Below are positions 46,501-56,740 of a stretch of 64,000 nt of DNA, piece after piece. Source of the DNA: Agelas oroides (lineage: Eukaryota > Porifera > Demospongiae > Agelasida > Agelasidae); contig OX422183.1 in NCBI GenBank assembly GCA_949130485.1, positions 7,654,636 through 7,718,635 of the forward strand, read 5' to 3'. The notes under the pieces are model-generated. The model saw only the letters and a program-made list of their open reading frames with translations. It did no database searches and was not told the DNA's origin. The stretch's first letter is position 1. Each line of letters begins with the position of its first letter. A program made the translations under genes and the position numbers.

Positions 46501-49091
46501 AACGAGACTGCGCATGCGCGTACAAGATTTGAAAATGGCATCCTACGCAACAGACAGCAGTCAGCCAGTGCTGTGAACAGCTTTTTTGACCAGGGTAAAT
46601 TTGAAGCTATGAAGATGCTGAGTGGTTGTGAAGCTGCGCGCTGTGATGAGCATCAATTTCGTGCTAAAATCAAGGTGAGTACTTGAGCTGTTTTCGAGTT
46701 ATCGTTGTTTGACACAGTGGTCTGAACAAAGAAGAAGAATAACAAAAATGGCACTTTGGCTATCGCACACTTTTGCGTTTAGCTGTCTTCTGCGTGGCTT
46801 TTGGCCACTTATATGAGTCTTGCTGATCATAAAGGCACTCAAAGAGGACATCTAAATAAGCTTTTAGCGTGTTTGTGGTGAAGTTATACGGCTTTTGCTT
46901 AAGTATTGCATATATTGCACGTCGGCGCCATCCCTACATAGAGAGTCTACCGACTCTCTGATAGTCTATAAACCACACCTTCGGTAAGTTTGGTACCGTA
47001 GTCTCTGGTTAATAAGCACATGCGCTTATAAGTGTAAGTGGTAAGCAAATATGCGCCTAATAGAGGATGTGCGCTAAATAAGAGATGCAATGAAAGCCAT
47101 GCCCTACAGGTGGGCATGACTGCGCAGGAGATTGTTACACGCACGTCCACCTAGTAAGTATCGACGTAAAATTACAAGGCTCCATCCTCCTCGAAGAGAC
47201 CATGATTTGCAGCCATTGTGCATTCAAGGAGATATGCGGGGCTCTACTCGTACGGGAGAATTTCTAGTACGGTTCAGTTGTAAGCCGCGAAGGATATGGC
47301 TTGTGACTTTGTGTTAGCCAGAAGCGGAAAAAACCTGTGTAGCTCTTCTTTGTTTGACTTCAGGATGACTATCAAGTGTGCTGCATGTTCTTGATGCCAT
47401 GGTTTTCACTCGATCTCTCACCGCCAGCGTGAGCTCTATTTAATGCACATGTGCTTAATAAATGATGCCGTGTACCAGGAAGGAAGCATGCTCCTAATAA
47501 ATAATATGCGCCTAACAGCAAGGTGCGCCTAATAACCAGAGTTTATGGTAGTTAGCTAAACTCGAAATTCAAGGGAAGAGCTAGCTAAGCCACATGGCCT
47601 GGATATGAGGCCAGGGAGAAGTCAGACACGAGTTTACTCATGAATAGCAAGACATGCTCTCACATTACTTCACATTTGCACTGCATAGGATCTCAAGAAT
47701 TTGTGTCATCTAGTACTATGCTAGCCTCGTTCCCAGGCCTCCCCCGTTTTTACGGGGAAGGCCTGGGAGCATTCATCACGCGAGTGGACACGAGGTGGAC
47801 GTAGGGGGGGAGGGGCCGATATTTAAATATGTACGTACTAAACTTGAAGGTGAGTTTATCACCGGTAAAGAGGAGTAGTTTCGTTCACGCTAAGCTCTGG
47901 AATCCAAAATTGCGGTAGACCGCTTGAATGGATGATCCAGTGCGTTGTTTTGGCGGTTGGGCCCTTCCCCCCCTACGTCCACCCTGCGTCACCTGACATC
48001 ATTCACGTGATGAATGCTGCCAGGCCTTCCCCGTTTTTCACCAGTCTTCTGCTCCCGTGTATTATTGTGAACGCAAATGGAAGGTTAAAAACGGGGGAGG
48101 CCTGGGAACGAGGCTAGTACTATGCAGTTCAGGCTAGTAATTACTCCTTGGGGGAGAAAGAGGGGAGGGGGGGGGGGGGGGTTACGCATTTTTGACATCG
48201 GTGTGCAATACCAACCCCCAGGGAGGGATATAACTAACTAGATTAATGTGGCAAGTCCCATGCAGGGTGCCTGGTTAGGGCAAAACTGGAGATTACTAAA
48301 ATCCATCACTTTTGGTGCAGAATTCTTTGTATAGCTCTTTCTAGCTTCATGTAATCTCATATATGTTGCTTGCCCTAATGTAGCAAGCACTAGGTGAGGT
48401 GCCTAGTTAGGGCAAAACTGGACATTACTACGAAAATCCATCACTTTTGATGCAGGATTCTTTTTATAGCTCTTTATAAGCTTCATGTAAGCTCATTTTA
48501 TATGTTGCTTGCCCTAATGTGGCAAGCACCTTGCAGGGTGCCTGGTTAGGGCAAAACTGGAGATTACTACTAAAATCCATCACTTTTGGTGCAGGATTCT
48601 TTAGATTAAATAACTTGTCACCTAGGCAATATCACTTAGAGAGAGATAATGGGTAACATTCCTAACATTGCCTAGGTAACAGGTTGTAGTTCTGCTGTAT
48701 AATAGAATGTAACAATCAGTATTTATATTGCAGGTGTCAAGTTTATTGTGTTGGCAGACAACAGACAATCAAAGGTTGAAGACTTGTTGAAAAAAATTTA
48801 TGAACTCTATGCGGACTTTGTGCTAAAAAACCCCTTCTACTCACTAGATATGCCAATAAGGTGAGTTTAAGAGAGTATAATTGGGAATATGGACATGCAT
48901 ATGTGGGAGTCCGGGGGCTGGGAACGAGGCTAGGATAACTGTAATTTCCCAATCTACATGATAACCGCACACCTCATGCCACTTTTAACTGTAGGTGCGA
49001 TTTATTCTCTTCAAATCTGGTGAAGCTATTAGATTCAGCAGAGAGGGAGAGAGGAGGAGGGGCCTACACCACAGGAAGTACCACTGCATAG
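38427..49091 (+). CDS. TRAPPC4: TRAPP complex subunit 4 (sybindin family), 5 exons
   Basis: Core subunit of the TRAPP tethering complex, which activates Rab1/Rab11-type GTPases in ER-Golgi and Golgi traffic. Exons: 38427-38601, 43617-43791, 45002-45105, 48734-48860, 48995-49091; all GT/AG, frame kept, 225 residues (human 219). It reads [20 protein letters not shown] at the N terminus, then [89 protein letters not shown] and a short variable tail. The whole sybindin/longin fold is covered. The chosen ATG matches the family start; upstream in-frame ATG 38370 would add 19 residues not seen in relatives. Intron 1 is 5 kb and stuffed with a Ginger-like element, two foldback elements and a CA repeat that reaches the acceptor; introns 2 and 3 also hold repeats. 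No lesion seen in the coding part. Confidence 0.95.
38830..41293. mobile_element. Ginger-like DNA transposon with recognisable ends
   Basis: Ends begin TGTCATGAAAAATTTG on the left and, on the reverse strand of the right end, TGTCACGAAATGTTTGTACC. The terminal repeats run for about 80 bp and include TATTTCGAAATATTTGGACC. Both ends are bordered by GGCC (38826-38829 and 41294-41297), a plausible 4-bp target duplication. TGT termini, a 4-bp duplication and a Gypsy-like integrase fit the Ginger superfamily as I recall it; there are no LTRs. Length 2464 bp, in intron 1 of TRAPPC4, coding on the opposite strand. Confidence 0.85.
39105..41048 (-). pseudogene. Ginger-like transposase: integrase + Ulp1-like + PHD finger, degenerate
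   Basis: Exons on the minus strand: 40719-41048, 40363-40608 and about 39105-40230. Exon 1 gives the HHCC zinc domain of an integrase ([20 protein letters not shown]; the CPEC is in exon 2). Exon 2 carries the first catalytic Asp ([15 protein letters not shown]). Exon 3 has the second Asp ([12 protein letters not shown]) and YHPQANG. There, near 40090, a small deletion shifts the frame and removes the residues that would include the catalytic Glu. [16 protein letters not shown] resumes in another frame. After [18 protein letters not shown] the GPY/F part is missing. Next comes a Ulp1/C48-like part (HWLVVTN with the His, VRVYDSL with the Asp). Its Cys motif [19 protein letters not shown] is only readable in a shifted frame at about 39440-39380. 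A PHD finger ends the protein ([34 protein letters not shown]). Confidence 0.85.
41360..41943. mobile_element. Foldback element, AGTCTCGTGCCCAGAC type (584 bp)
   Basis: Left arm TAGTCTCGTGCCCAGACTAT then the GCACGCGGAGGGGAAAAATA block; right arm is the mirror image, ending AAAATAGTCTGGGCACGAGA. The arms are about 75 bp, reaching GGCAGTTGACC-type inner sequence. The interior matches the partial repeat at 5206-5580, so this is a real dispersed family. Confidence 0.85.
41987..42397. mobile_element. Foldback element, related arms, different interior
   Basis: Starts TAGTCTCGTTCCCAGACCCC and ends AGTAGTCTGGGCAAGACTA. The inner arm GGTCAACTGCCTATTCCATT pairs loosely with AACGCTATAGGCAGTTTACC. It lies 43 bp from the previous element in the same TRAPPC4 intron. 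Confidence 0.65.
42398..43300. other. Unassigned part of TRAPPC4 intron 1
   Basis: No coding features seen. Contains AGAGTCTGGCTGGCGAGACC (about 42627), a half of the AGTCTCG terminal type, and a GGTGGGGGGAGGTGGG stretch at about 42548. Confidence 0.4.
43311..43616. repeat. (CA)n microsatellite forming the 3' end of TRAPPC4 intron 1
   Basis: About 300 bp of CA with CACC and TACA interruptions. It runs without a break into CACACAG, the splice acceptor of exon 2 (exon starts 43617). There is no conventional pyrimidine tract. The long open frames on both strands here are repeat artefacts. Confidence 0.95.
45316..45406. mobile_element. 91-bp TGTAGGGATGG element (subfamily 2)
   Basis: Bounded by TGTAGGGATGG and CCATCCCTACA; the interior carries CATGCCAAAAAGTATGCAAA and CAAAGGTCAACATATTGGCA. 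It is the inverted partner of 45828-45921, and flanking AAAAATGTAAAAAGA and TTTTTCACACTACAG are also mirrored. Confidence 0.75.
45720..45786. mobile_element. Short foldback element, TAGCCTCGTCCCCAGGC type
   Basis: TTAGCCTCGTCCCCAGGCC and CTCAGGAACGAGGCTAA with short imperfect arms, in intron 3 of TRAPPC4. Confidence 0.6.
45828..45921. mobile_element. 94-bp TGTAGGGATGG element (subfamily 2), inverted copy
   Basis: Inverted copy of 45316-45406, about 420 bp away in the same intron. Confidence 0.75.
46466..46511. repeat. Small palindrome, AGTCTCGTTCCCAGA type
   Basis: CTAGTCTCGTTCCCAGA and TCTGGGAACGAGACT around a short centre. Confidence 0.65.
46955..47560. mobile_element. Possible inverted-repeat element with GCGCCTAATA motifs
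   Basis: AGTCTCTGGTTAATAAGCAC near the left end is complementary to GCGCCTAATAACCAGAGTTT near the right. Between them GCGCCTAATA/GTGCTTAATAA motifs recur several times in both orientations. A 61-codon plus frame (47132-47317) has no recognised family. The superfamily is unknown. Confidence 0.5.
47717..48120. mobile_element. Foldback element, copy 2 of the 7.1-7.5 kb repeat
   Basis: Begins CTAGCCTCGTTCCCAGGCCT, with CCCCCGTTTTTACGGGGAAG, and ends GGGGGAGGCCTGGGAACGAG then GCTAG. The interior matches 7141-7545 (GATGATCCAGTG, TCATTCACGTGATGAATG). Confidence 0.8.
48250..48605. repeat. ~140-bp tandem repeat, 2.6 copies
   Basis: Units contain GGTGCCTGGTTAGGGCAAAA, AATCCATCACTTTTGGTGCA, ATAGCTCTTT and GTTGCTTGCCCTAATGT. 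In intron 3 of TRAPPC4. Confidence 0.85.
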
Positions 49092-49271
49092 CAAACTTAC
49101 ACTGTTGTGTTCTTGTATCATGTCCTGTGATGCACTTACTGCAACCATGACAATGATGATAAATTTATTACTGACTCCCATTTCCATTTTCTGGATAGCA
49201 AGAACCACAACACTTTCTCTGTGTGTATGTTGCAATTGTCATGACAACTTGAATATTACAAAGTTCTTGGA

Positions 49272-49639
49272 TATAGACCTTATTCAGGGGGTGTGGCTTC
49301 AAGGTTAGCAACCGCTATTTATGTTGCCATGGTAATGCCAATTTTATATGACAATTCTTACAGTCCAAATGACTCAAATCTCAAATATGAAAGTTATCGG
49401 CCTTATGGTTGATTTTTTAAAAATCATCAAACTTTGTTAAGTATTGAGTTCTATGGTGAGTGGCAAAAAGTTGCCAAAGTTTGACAATTTGTTTAAAATC
49501 AACCATAAGGCCGACAACTTTCATATTTGAGATTTGAGTCATTTGGACTATAAGAATTGTCATATAAAATTGGTGTTACCATGGCAACATAAATAGCGGT
49601 TGCTAACCTTGAAGCCACACCCCCTGAATAAGGTCTATA
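49272..49639. mobile_element. 368-bp near-perfect foldback element
   Basis: Arms of about 150 bp. The left reads TATAGACCTTATTCAGGGGG then GTGTGGCTTCAAGGTTAGCA. The right is its reverse complement to GGTCTATA. Only about 60 bp of loop separates them. TA borders would suit a mariner-type target site. It has no coding capacity and few mismatches between arms, so it is probably young. Confidence 0.85.
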
Positions 49640-50363
49640 ACCAACTATGAAAGACACAAAAAAAAAACCCACCTAATTGTCTACTCTAAGCAACAAAGGA
49701 AACGACTACTCAAAGTATATACTCAAAAGATTAAAGTAACAAGCAAAACAAGCCCAAAGGCAAACACAGGAATAAGAATACATGAAACAAACATGAAAAG
49801 AACCAAACAATGAACAAAAAGGAACAATACAACAAACCCACAACTATGCTACAGTGCATCTGCATGTTGGTTGGGCATTTAAGCTACGGTACATCCCTCT
49901 TGGGGGGGGGGGGGGGGGGGTAGTCTGACACATGGGTATCTCGCTATACATACTAAATTATGTCCAACTCGGTCCAGGTATATTTCTGCCAACCAAAATT
50001 CAAACAGTTACGGAATATGAATTATGGAATATGGGGCGTGCAGAGTCCTGAAACTCCAACACATGTATACAGTGTTGATGCATGATGCATGACGTACTCC
50101 ATGTGTGCAATTATAGTGCCATAGCAGTTGATTCCATGAAGAGTTGATCTTGTAAGAGTTGACCATGTGGGAGTTGATCTTATGAAAATTGATCTCGTGT
50201 GCACACACCCACATCAGCACGTCCACGAAAAGTTTTGGAAGAACCCATGCAAAAGTCACCTGCTGATAACCCTACCACTGAGGTTTCTTGCTAACAAATC
50301 CCCGGCCCCTATATGCTCACAAGTAACACACACATAACACATTGTTACCAAAATGGCACAAGA

Positions 50364-50438
50364 TGTAGGGATGGTTTAAAAGTATTGTGGTGTCATTCCC
50401 ATCTTGTTTGGTCGGTTGTTGAGGGTTCCATCCCTACA
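50364..50438. mobile_element. 75-bp TGTAGGGATGG element (subfamily 1)
   Basis: Third copy of the 24628/25305 type, with shared flanks CAAAATGGCACAAGA on the left and CTTGTTTTCGTTCAGAAAAC on the right. The repeating unit is therefore larger than the 75 bp between the inverted ends. Confidence 0.75.
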
Positions 50439-51116
50439 TGCACTTGTTTTCGTTCAGAAAACTAGACAAGCACACAGAGTCCCCAACAACATGGTTAGAG
50501 ACTTAAGTATGGAACTTAACGAGCAAAGTAACCGCACCCCATGCAAGATGCTCATAAGAGGTTAGTGCTGCAGGTTTACCTTGGTACAAGGCCCATGCAT
50601 GTGTGCACTCTAGTTATAAACTGTACTCCAAGATGCTCCAAGTCACACTCACAGCCTCAGTCACAGACTGTCACAGCTCCATATCTGATGGGGATGTCAC
50701 AATTACAGGAGCCAAAATGTGGGTGAGAGTGGCCATTGTATATGGTTAATGTTGTACAGAGTTGCAGCTTGCATTTTTTATTGTTGTTGCATGCAGTGGG
50801 TGTATAGCTACCGTATTTCCGGTTCAAGAAAAATTCAAACTTTATGTCACATGACTCAAGTTCTATTAATATTGAGTTTTACAGTAATGGAAAGATTCAC
50901 AGGTTATTAAAGTTGCCTTTCTTCATTACTAACTAGTATATATTACTCAGTGGGTGTTGCTCACCCACCTTAATTGGCACGTGATTCTATGAATATCATT
51001 AATATTAATATTTGAATTTTACTTGAACCACTCAGTTAATGTTGTATAGAGTTGCATTTTTTATTGTTGCATGCTGTGAATGTAGCTATGTCTGGTGCGT
51101 GTTCCATGTTTTGCTG

Positions 51117-51404
51117 TAGTCTTGTGCCCAGACCCTCCCGAAAAGCGGAAAGAGGGTCTGGTGTTCTGAACGACTTTTCTTGTCACATGGGGCGAGGTCG
51201 AACGGCGTAAAGAATGTAATTATTGCATTCCCCATGCACTGTATGCATACTAGATCTCGTGCTCAATTGCCTACGTCATCGCACATAATTACACGTTCTG
51301 CAATCTGATTCAAGCTCTCAGATCAGGGAGCTGTGACAAGAAAAGTCGCTCAGAACACCAGACCCTCTCTCTCGCACGTGTGGGGAGGGTCTGGGCACGA
51401 GACC
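51117..51404. mobile_element. Foldback element, AGTCTTGTGCCCAGACCC type (288 bp)
   Basis: Left arm AGTCTTGTGCCCAGACCCTC, then AGAGGGTCTGGTGTTCTGAA and CGACTTTTCTTGTCAC; right arm the mirror, ending GGGAGGGTCTGGGCACGAGA. The arms are about 70 bp. Confidence 0.8.
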
Positions 51405-53311
51405 AGTTTTGCTGTATAGCATGTACCAGCAAAAACAAAGTTTTATATAGCAAAGTATAGCTACATGTTTGTATGCATGTAGTGCATTCAACTCACTATC
51501 ATAGTCTAAGACACCCCCCTATAATTGATCCTCTAAAGTGGCTATTTGTCAATGGCTTACTGTAAATGCACATTGACTCATAACTTCCTAAAGTAATAGA
51601 TAATGTAAGGTAGCCAGGGATTTATGGTCAATAACCACCTGACTCTGAGGGTGGAGCCCGAGACAAGGTGGTTATTGTAAACCATAAATCGTGTAGCTAC
51701 ATACTTTATGCGTTATGATCTCCAACCTGATTGGTCCTTGTTGTTATTAGTAAACATGAAGGTAGTTTATAGGGAACATATTTAAAACTTCTATATTTCA
51801 CAACTTCCTGTGGTTTACGAAACAGAATCCACAGGTTATTGTGAATTTATGGAAAATAATACCCAATTTGTTACAATAGAAACTAAGGCAGCTAAAGTAG
51901 AGATTAATGGTTCAGAAGTCTCAGAACAGAGTTGTGATATCTTTACTTTCTGGTCAGGGAATGATCCTCCGCGATCAATCGCTATCACCTCAGTACCACC
52001 GTTAGCTCCCCCTAGCTGCATGTCTGTGATGTCCTTGCATGGGCTACTTCCCCCCTCTTACGTGATTCGCTGGTTATAATATAAATTAACACAGATCAAG
52101 CCTCGTTCTCAGGCTCTCCCAGAAAGCTGGGCGGGGCCTGGGAACGACAGATCCACACTGAAGCACTTCTGATACAGCAGGACTTATATACACAGACTCA
52201 CTGATAAAATACTACACCTAGGGTGGAAACTGTTCACACATTAGTGCCTACTGCGCTTAGTGCGCTAACACAATCTAGCACATTTGCACGATTAACACAT
52301 CTAAGCTTTACTAGCTACAAGAGTCACTCTCAGGTGTGTTAAGGACTGGGTCAGAAAAGGGCCCTCATTAACTCCACTTCAATGGGTTATTTGATCTCCA
52401 TATTATTTAAATCTCCCGGTTCTAATATGGTCCCACCCACTTTGGGGATCACGTGATCTATTGTCTTGGGGAATTTGGTCGCTTGACGAAAGGCGGTTAT
52501 TGTACAGACTAGCAATGGCTTTCGTACTTGCACGCAAAAGAGCTCGTGGTGACCTAATCTGCCATAGCTGTGGAAGTGATTTCATACTACCGCCTCTGAG
52601 AGTAATTCTAATTAATGCATACCACGAAAAACAGCATTTTTCACTCATAGCTCGGAAGCGGTGGTAATAAATGACTTCCACAGCTAATACATGTTACCTA
52701 GGCTTACCTAGTTTTGGAAAAACGTGGTACAGTTGGAAACAATTGCGGTTTAAATAACCGCCTTTTGCGTTTTATACTTCCCGACGTGGATCGGTAAGGA
52801 AGCCAGATTCCAGCAATAAGCAGGTGGGCGTGGTCAATATTTTACCAAGAAGAGGTGTGGTGATGCACCAAAACAGTTTCCACTCTTGCAGCAACTTTGG
52901 ACACTCACTCCAAATACTCGCACAAATTTAGCTCTGCTAACTCTGGTCCCAGCTCACTAGCTGGCAACTTTTATGCAGGTAGCTATGCAGTTGCTAAGTT
53001 TTGCTAAGTTTCTATAATTGGGCTATTGTAAAACAAACACTTGATACATCTCTAATAATGAAGCAATAGCATACCTATGTTGTTCATAAGGTTGCTAGCT
53101 AAAGTTAGTTCACTGTGCTCTGAACATTGTAGTTGATTCAGGAAGAGCCAACAAGCCTGAAAAGAACAGTTTTTGCAAGGTGACTGCACACCATTGGTGA
53201 TAGTATAGAGGAAGAGCAATATTACCACTGCCAATTTTGTGTTGACCACGAGTTTGAGTATATAGTTGGAGCTGCACAATTGTATCTGTGGTGTCAGTGT
53301 CTGCTGTATCT

Positions 53312-55162
53312 ATGCTGCCATGTCACACAGACCTATACCGTAAATATCAAATTACTATGGCTTATGAGAATCTAAAAATGTCACGAAAACTGTTGGAGAC
53401 AGGTTCTTGTAAACGTTCACTTATACTTTTGGGCAGATTTATTTTTGTTGCTCTTGTGATGGATATCATGATTGCGTGCCAGGTGTTATTCACATTGAAC
53501 ATGTCAATTCAATCAACTGAGCTTTTAAAATCATCTGGGCATGTGGAAAGCACCCAGCACATAAGGAAATCTGAGACAGCCTGGGTGAATGCAGAGAGCA
53601 ACCAGCTCAAGAGAGAATCTGAGACAGTCTGGGTGAATGCAGAGAGCAACCAGTTCAAGAGAGAATCTGAGACAGCCTGGGTGAATGCAGAGAGCAACCA
53701 GCTCAAGAGGGAATCTGAGACAGCCTGGGTGAATGCAGAGAGCAACCAGTTCAAGAGAGAATCTGAGACAGCCTGGGTGAATGCAGAGAGCAACCAGTTC
53801 AAGAGAGAATCTGAGACAGTCTGGAGGAATGCAGAGAGCAACCAGTTCACGAGAGAATCTGAGACAGTCTGGGTGGATGCAGAGAGCAACCAGTTCAAGA
53901 GAGAATCTGAGACAGCCTGGGTGAATGCAGAGAGCAACCAGTTCAAGAGAGAATCTGAAACAGCCTGGGTGAATGCAGAGAGCAACCAGTTCAAGAGAGA
54001 ATCTGAGACAGCCTTGGTGAATGCAGAGAGCAACCAGTTCAAGAGAGAATCTGAGACAGCCTGGGTGAATGTTGGTCCAGAAATGTTTGTGTTTTCTGCC
54101 TACCTGGATAGCAGGAAAAACTATTACTATAGAAAACAAGGTGTTGTAGCTCTCGCTGTACAGAATATTCAAATGAGGATGTTATCTCTCTATTGTCTTC
54201 TCACCGACAGTAATGGACGTACATTTTGCCTGAAAAATGCCATCAGGAAAGTTTTCTTATCCAGTAAACAATTCAAGTATCGCCAATACTACTACATTTG
54301 CAATCTCCCTCCACATTTGTCTGCAATGACACCCAAGTTTGTCAGCTTCAGTTTCAACAGCTCATGTCAACAACCATCACCTCCAATACCGGTCACTCAA
54401 GTACAGAATACCACAAACTCAACTCGAGGGTTTGGTGTCTGCATTCAATCACCCCTGTTTAATATGAATGGTGTACAATTCATCATACAAACTATTGAAA
54501 TGAACAGAATTCTTGGAGCTGAACGGTTCACGTTTTATATCCACAGTGCCAGTCAAGCTGTGATGAGAGTTTTACAAGACTATTCAAGGGAAGGTGTGGT
54601 TGATGTTGTGATGTCAACGATACCAAACATTAGTGTTCACTACTATGGACAATCGATGCTTATCCAAGACTGTGCATATCGAAACATGTACAAAGTAAGA
54701 CATTTACTTTATACAGACTTGGATGAAATAATTGTTCCACAAAAGCATCAAAAATGGTCTCAGATGATAACAGCGATGGACAGAAAATCTATTGGAGGCT
54801 TTCATGTTAGGCATGTGGCTTTTTCAGGAAAAGGTGTCCCCAAAATGCTAAGTATTTGTAATTCAAGCAGAGAGATTGAAATACCAAGGTTTATGAAGTT
54901 TATCGAACATTCTCTACCCGATCCACTTACACAAAGGGCAAAATATATAATTAAGCCAGAAACTTTTTCAATAGTACAAATTCATGGTCCTGGTCAACTC
55001 TTGAAAGGTTATTCCACATACAGTGTTCCATCTGAAGTTGCACTTCTTTACCACTACCGGTTGCCATTTCTTCGTGACAGTCCAGGAAAGAGAGTCAAAG
55101 ATGATCGAATGATCAGGTATCTCCCAGAATTAATTGAACGTATTGAACAGAGGATCTGTTAG
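53312..55162 (+). CDS. Family 92 glycosyltransferase (DUF23) with tandem-repeat stem
   Basis: Predicted Golgi type II membrane glycosyltransferase of 616 residues from the first ATG, one exon. A short cytoplasmic part is followed by a membrane segment (about residues 37-66, ILLGRFIFVALVMDIMIACQ). Next is a stem of ten full and one partial 16-residue repeats, consensus ESETAWVNAESNQFKR. The GT92 catalytic domain fills the C-terminal half: FGVCIQSPLFNMNGVQFIIQ, MNRILGAERFTFYIHSAS, and the metal-binding DxD in LLYTDLDEIIVPQ. Late motifs are GGFHVRHVAF and ALLYHYRLPF. In nematodes and vertebrates relatives add galactose to glycan cores; the acceptor here is unknown. AATAAA at about 55230 is a good poly(A) signal. 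MAYENLKM, 15 codons downstream, is an alternative start. Confidence 0.9.
   Translation: MLPCHTDLYRKYQITMAYENLKMSRKLLETGSCKRSLILLGRFIFVALVMDIMIACQVLFTLNMSIQSTELLKSSGHVESTQHIRKSETAWVNAESNQLKRESETVWVNAESNQFKRESETAWVNAESNQLKRESETAWVNAESNQFKRESETAWVNAESNQFKRESETVWRNAESNQFTRESETVWVDAESNQFKRESETAWVNAESNQFKRESETAWVNAESNQFKRESETALVNAESNQFKRESETAWVNVGPEMFVFSAYLDSRKNYYYRKQGVVALAVQNIQMRMLSLYCLLTDSNGRTFCLKNAIRKVFLSSKQFKYRQYYYICNLPPHLSAMTPKFVSFSFNSSCQQPSPPIPVTQVQNTTNSTRGFGVCIQSPLFNMNGVQFIIQTIEMNRILGAERFTFYIHSASQAVMRVLQDYSREGVVDVVMSTIPNISVHYYGQSMLIQDCAYRNMYKVRHLLYTDLDEIIVPQKHQKWSQMITAMDRKSIGGFHVRHVAFSGKGVPKMLSICNSSREIEIPRFMKFIEHSLPDPLTQRAKYIIKPETFSIVQIHGPGQLLKGYSTYSVPSEVALLYHYRLPFLRDSPGKRVKDDRMIRYLPELIERIEQRIC
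53565..54072 (+). repeat. 48-bp coding minisatellite in the GT92 stem
   Basis: Ten full and one partial unit of 48 bp, each containing GAGAATCTGAGACAGCCTGG and GAATGCAGAGAGCAACCAG. Units differ by only a few bases. Two long minus-strand frames across the array are by-products of its length being a multiple of three. Confidence 0.95.
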
Positions 55163-55448
55163 AAGTTGGTGCAGAATAGGTTATGCATACATCCTGGAGT
55201 ATAAAATGGAGTCAATACGGTTCATTTTAAATAAATTTGCAGTGTGATCAAACATTAAAATGTGCATATCACTTTTCACTATGTACCAAGTGAAAAAAAG
55301 AAAAGAAAAAAAGTTGACTGTCAATTTCGTTACCTACCTAAGTCCTACATCATTACCTTTGAACCCAACAGTATAGCAGAAAACATCAGCCAGTTTGGGT
55401 GTGCTTATAAATGGCTCAGGGATAGAAACATGAAATAGACTTCAGCAC

Positions 55449-55527
55449 TAGCCTCATTCCCAGGCCTCCCACCTTCTACTTGCGTTCCATGAATGCTAAA
55501 TAGGGGGAGGCCTGGGAATGAGGCTAA
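55449..55527. mobile_element. Short foldback element, TAGCCTCATTCCCAGGC type
   Basis: CTAGCCTCATTCCCAGGCCT and AGGCCTGGGAATGAGGCTAA around a centre of about 40 bases. Confidence 0.8.
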
Positions 55528-55919
55528 CCAAGCACAATAAACCAGTGCTTTCAGCTCTCCTGTTGACTTTAAGCATACAGGGTTCTGCTTTTGCTTGTCC
55601 TAACACATCTACCAACATGCTTCTTTGACCCAGTTCCAGAGAAGGGAGGACATGACGTCCCTTCGTAGTGACAATTAGTGCGTACTGATGACATTCCAAG
55701 GACAAGAATTGCACACTGCAAAAATACTTTGGTTACTTCAACCACATTTTTAGGTTGTCTCAGTTGCATCAGTATATGACTAAGGAATGCTACCAAATAG
55801 GTTTTCTTTTTTGGGGGTTCAAAGGGACTGAAACCCGTGGTCATGCGAGGACCGGAAAGGGTACTCCCCTGAAGACCAGTATTTTTTTTTTTTGAGCATA
55901 TCTCCCAAAAACAGTAACT

Positions 55920-56055
55920 AACCGCCCCATCCATTTGAGCCATAAATGCCCCACCCATTAAGTCATAAATGCCACACCCATTTAAGCCATAAATGCCCCA
56001 CCCATTTAAGCCATAAAATGCCCCATCCATTTAAGCCATAAATGCCCCATCCCCA
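55920..56055. repeat. ~25-bp tandem repeat
   Basis: Five or six units of CCATTTAAGCCATAAATGCC, with length differences of a few bases. Confidence 0.85.
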
Positions 56056-56244
56056 TCTCCCTTTATGTTTTAACTTCACACTTTATGTATGTGTGAAACT
56101 TTGAACATCGATGTGCCAGCGGTGTTGGTGCTCCCCCACTCGACACACAATTTCTTTTTTTTTTCAACGTATTTGGCTACATTCCTGGCATTTCTACCAC
56201 AACCATGCAACCAATTAGGAACTCTCCAGGGGCAGATGTATTAG

Positions 56245-56740
56245 ATCAGAAATGCTGATTTATAGATGCTTTCACGATTGAGATGTGATGGAATTTTGAT
56301 AAGATGCAAATTATATTCAAAGCGATAACAGGAAGTTCTGGTCACGTCCCTTGGTGGGAAGGAAAGTGCAGCACTGTACGGGTAGAGAAAAATCTGTCAC
56401 AAAAACCACGGAGCTGGTCACTGCCTTGGGAAGTTCTCTGTGCTAGGTAACGTACGGCACCTTAGCGTTCCGTAGTAAATAGCTTTTCCGGGACTGATAC
56501 TTTCCAAGGCTACCAGACCAGCATCAAACAACGTCTCCATAGAGTGCAGTCATAGATAATATATAACCTTCGGAGGTTATATATTATCTATGGTGCAGTA
56601 CAGTTCTTTCCCACTAGGAGGCGTGACCGGAACTTCCGGTTATCACTTTGAATATAATTATAAAGTTAATGCATAAACAGGAGTTGTAGATGCTTTCACG
56701 ATTGAGGTCTGATGGAATTTTGATAAGATGGAAACTTAAG
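56245..56740. repeat. Inverted and direct repeats around a perfect palindrome
   Basis: ATAGATGCTTTCACGATTGA and GATGGAATTTTGATAAGATG occur twice in the same direction (about 56263 and 56687). Between them CAAAGCGATAACAGGAAGTT is inverted as AACTTCCGGTTATCACTTTG. In the centre lies ATAGATAATATATAACCTTC with GAAGGTTATATATTATCTAT as its mirror (about 56552-56593; written as overlapping arms). The structure suggests a foldback element with terminal direct copies. Confidence 0.65.

Larger units (their letters stand above)
49640..53311. other. Spacer between TRAPPC4 and GT92
   Basis: No gene recognised in 3.7 kb. It includes a G18-type run at about 49903-49920, a TGTAGGGATGG element, a large AGTCTCG foldback, and an imperfect palindrome at about 51617-51693 (GGATTTATGGTCAATAACCA against GTTATTGTAAACCATAAAT). 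The frame 51810-52079 (89 codons) and those at 52.4-52.7 kb match nothing I know. Confidence 0.5.

Noticed and set aside
46600-46674. Possible exon [20 protein letters not shown] ending at a good donor (AAG/GTGAGT)
   Set aside because: Lies in TRAPPC4 intron 3 with no matching partner exon or known family; kept only as a note.
53509-54172. 177- and 213-codon minus-strand frames
   Set aside because: Antisense shadows of the 48-bp coding repeat in the GT92 gene.
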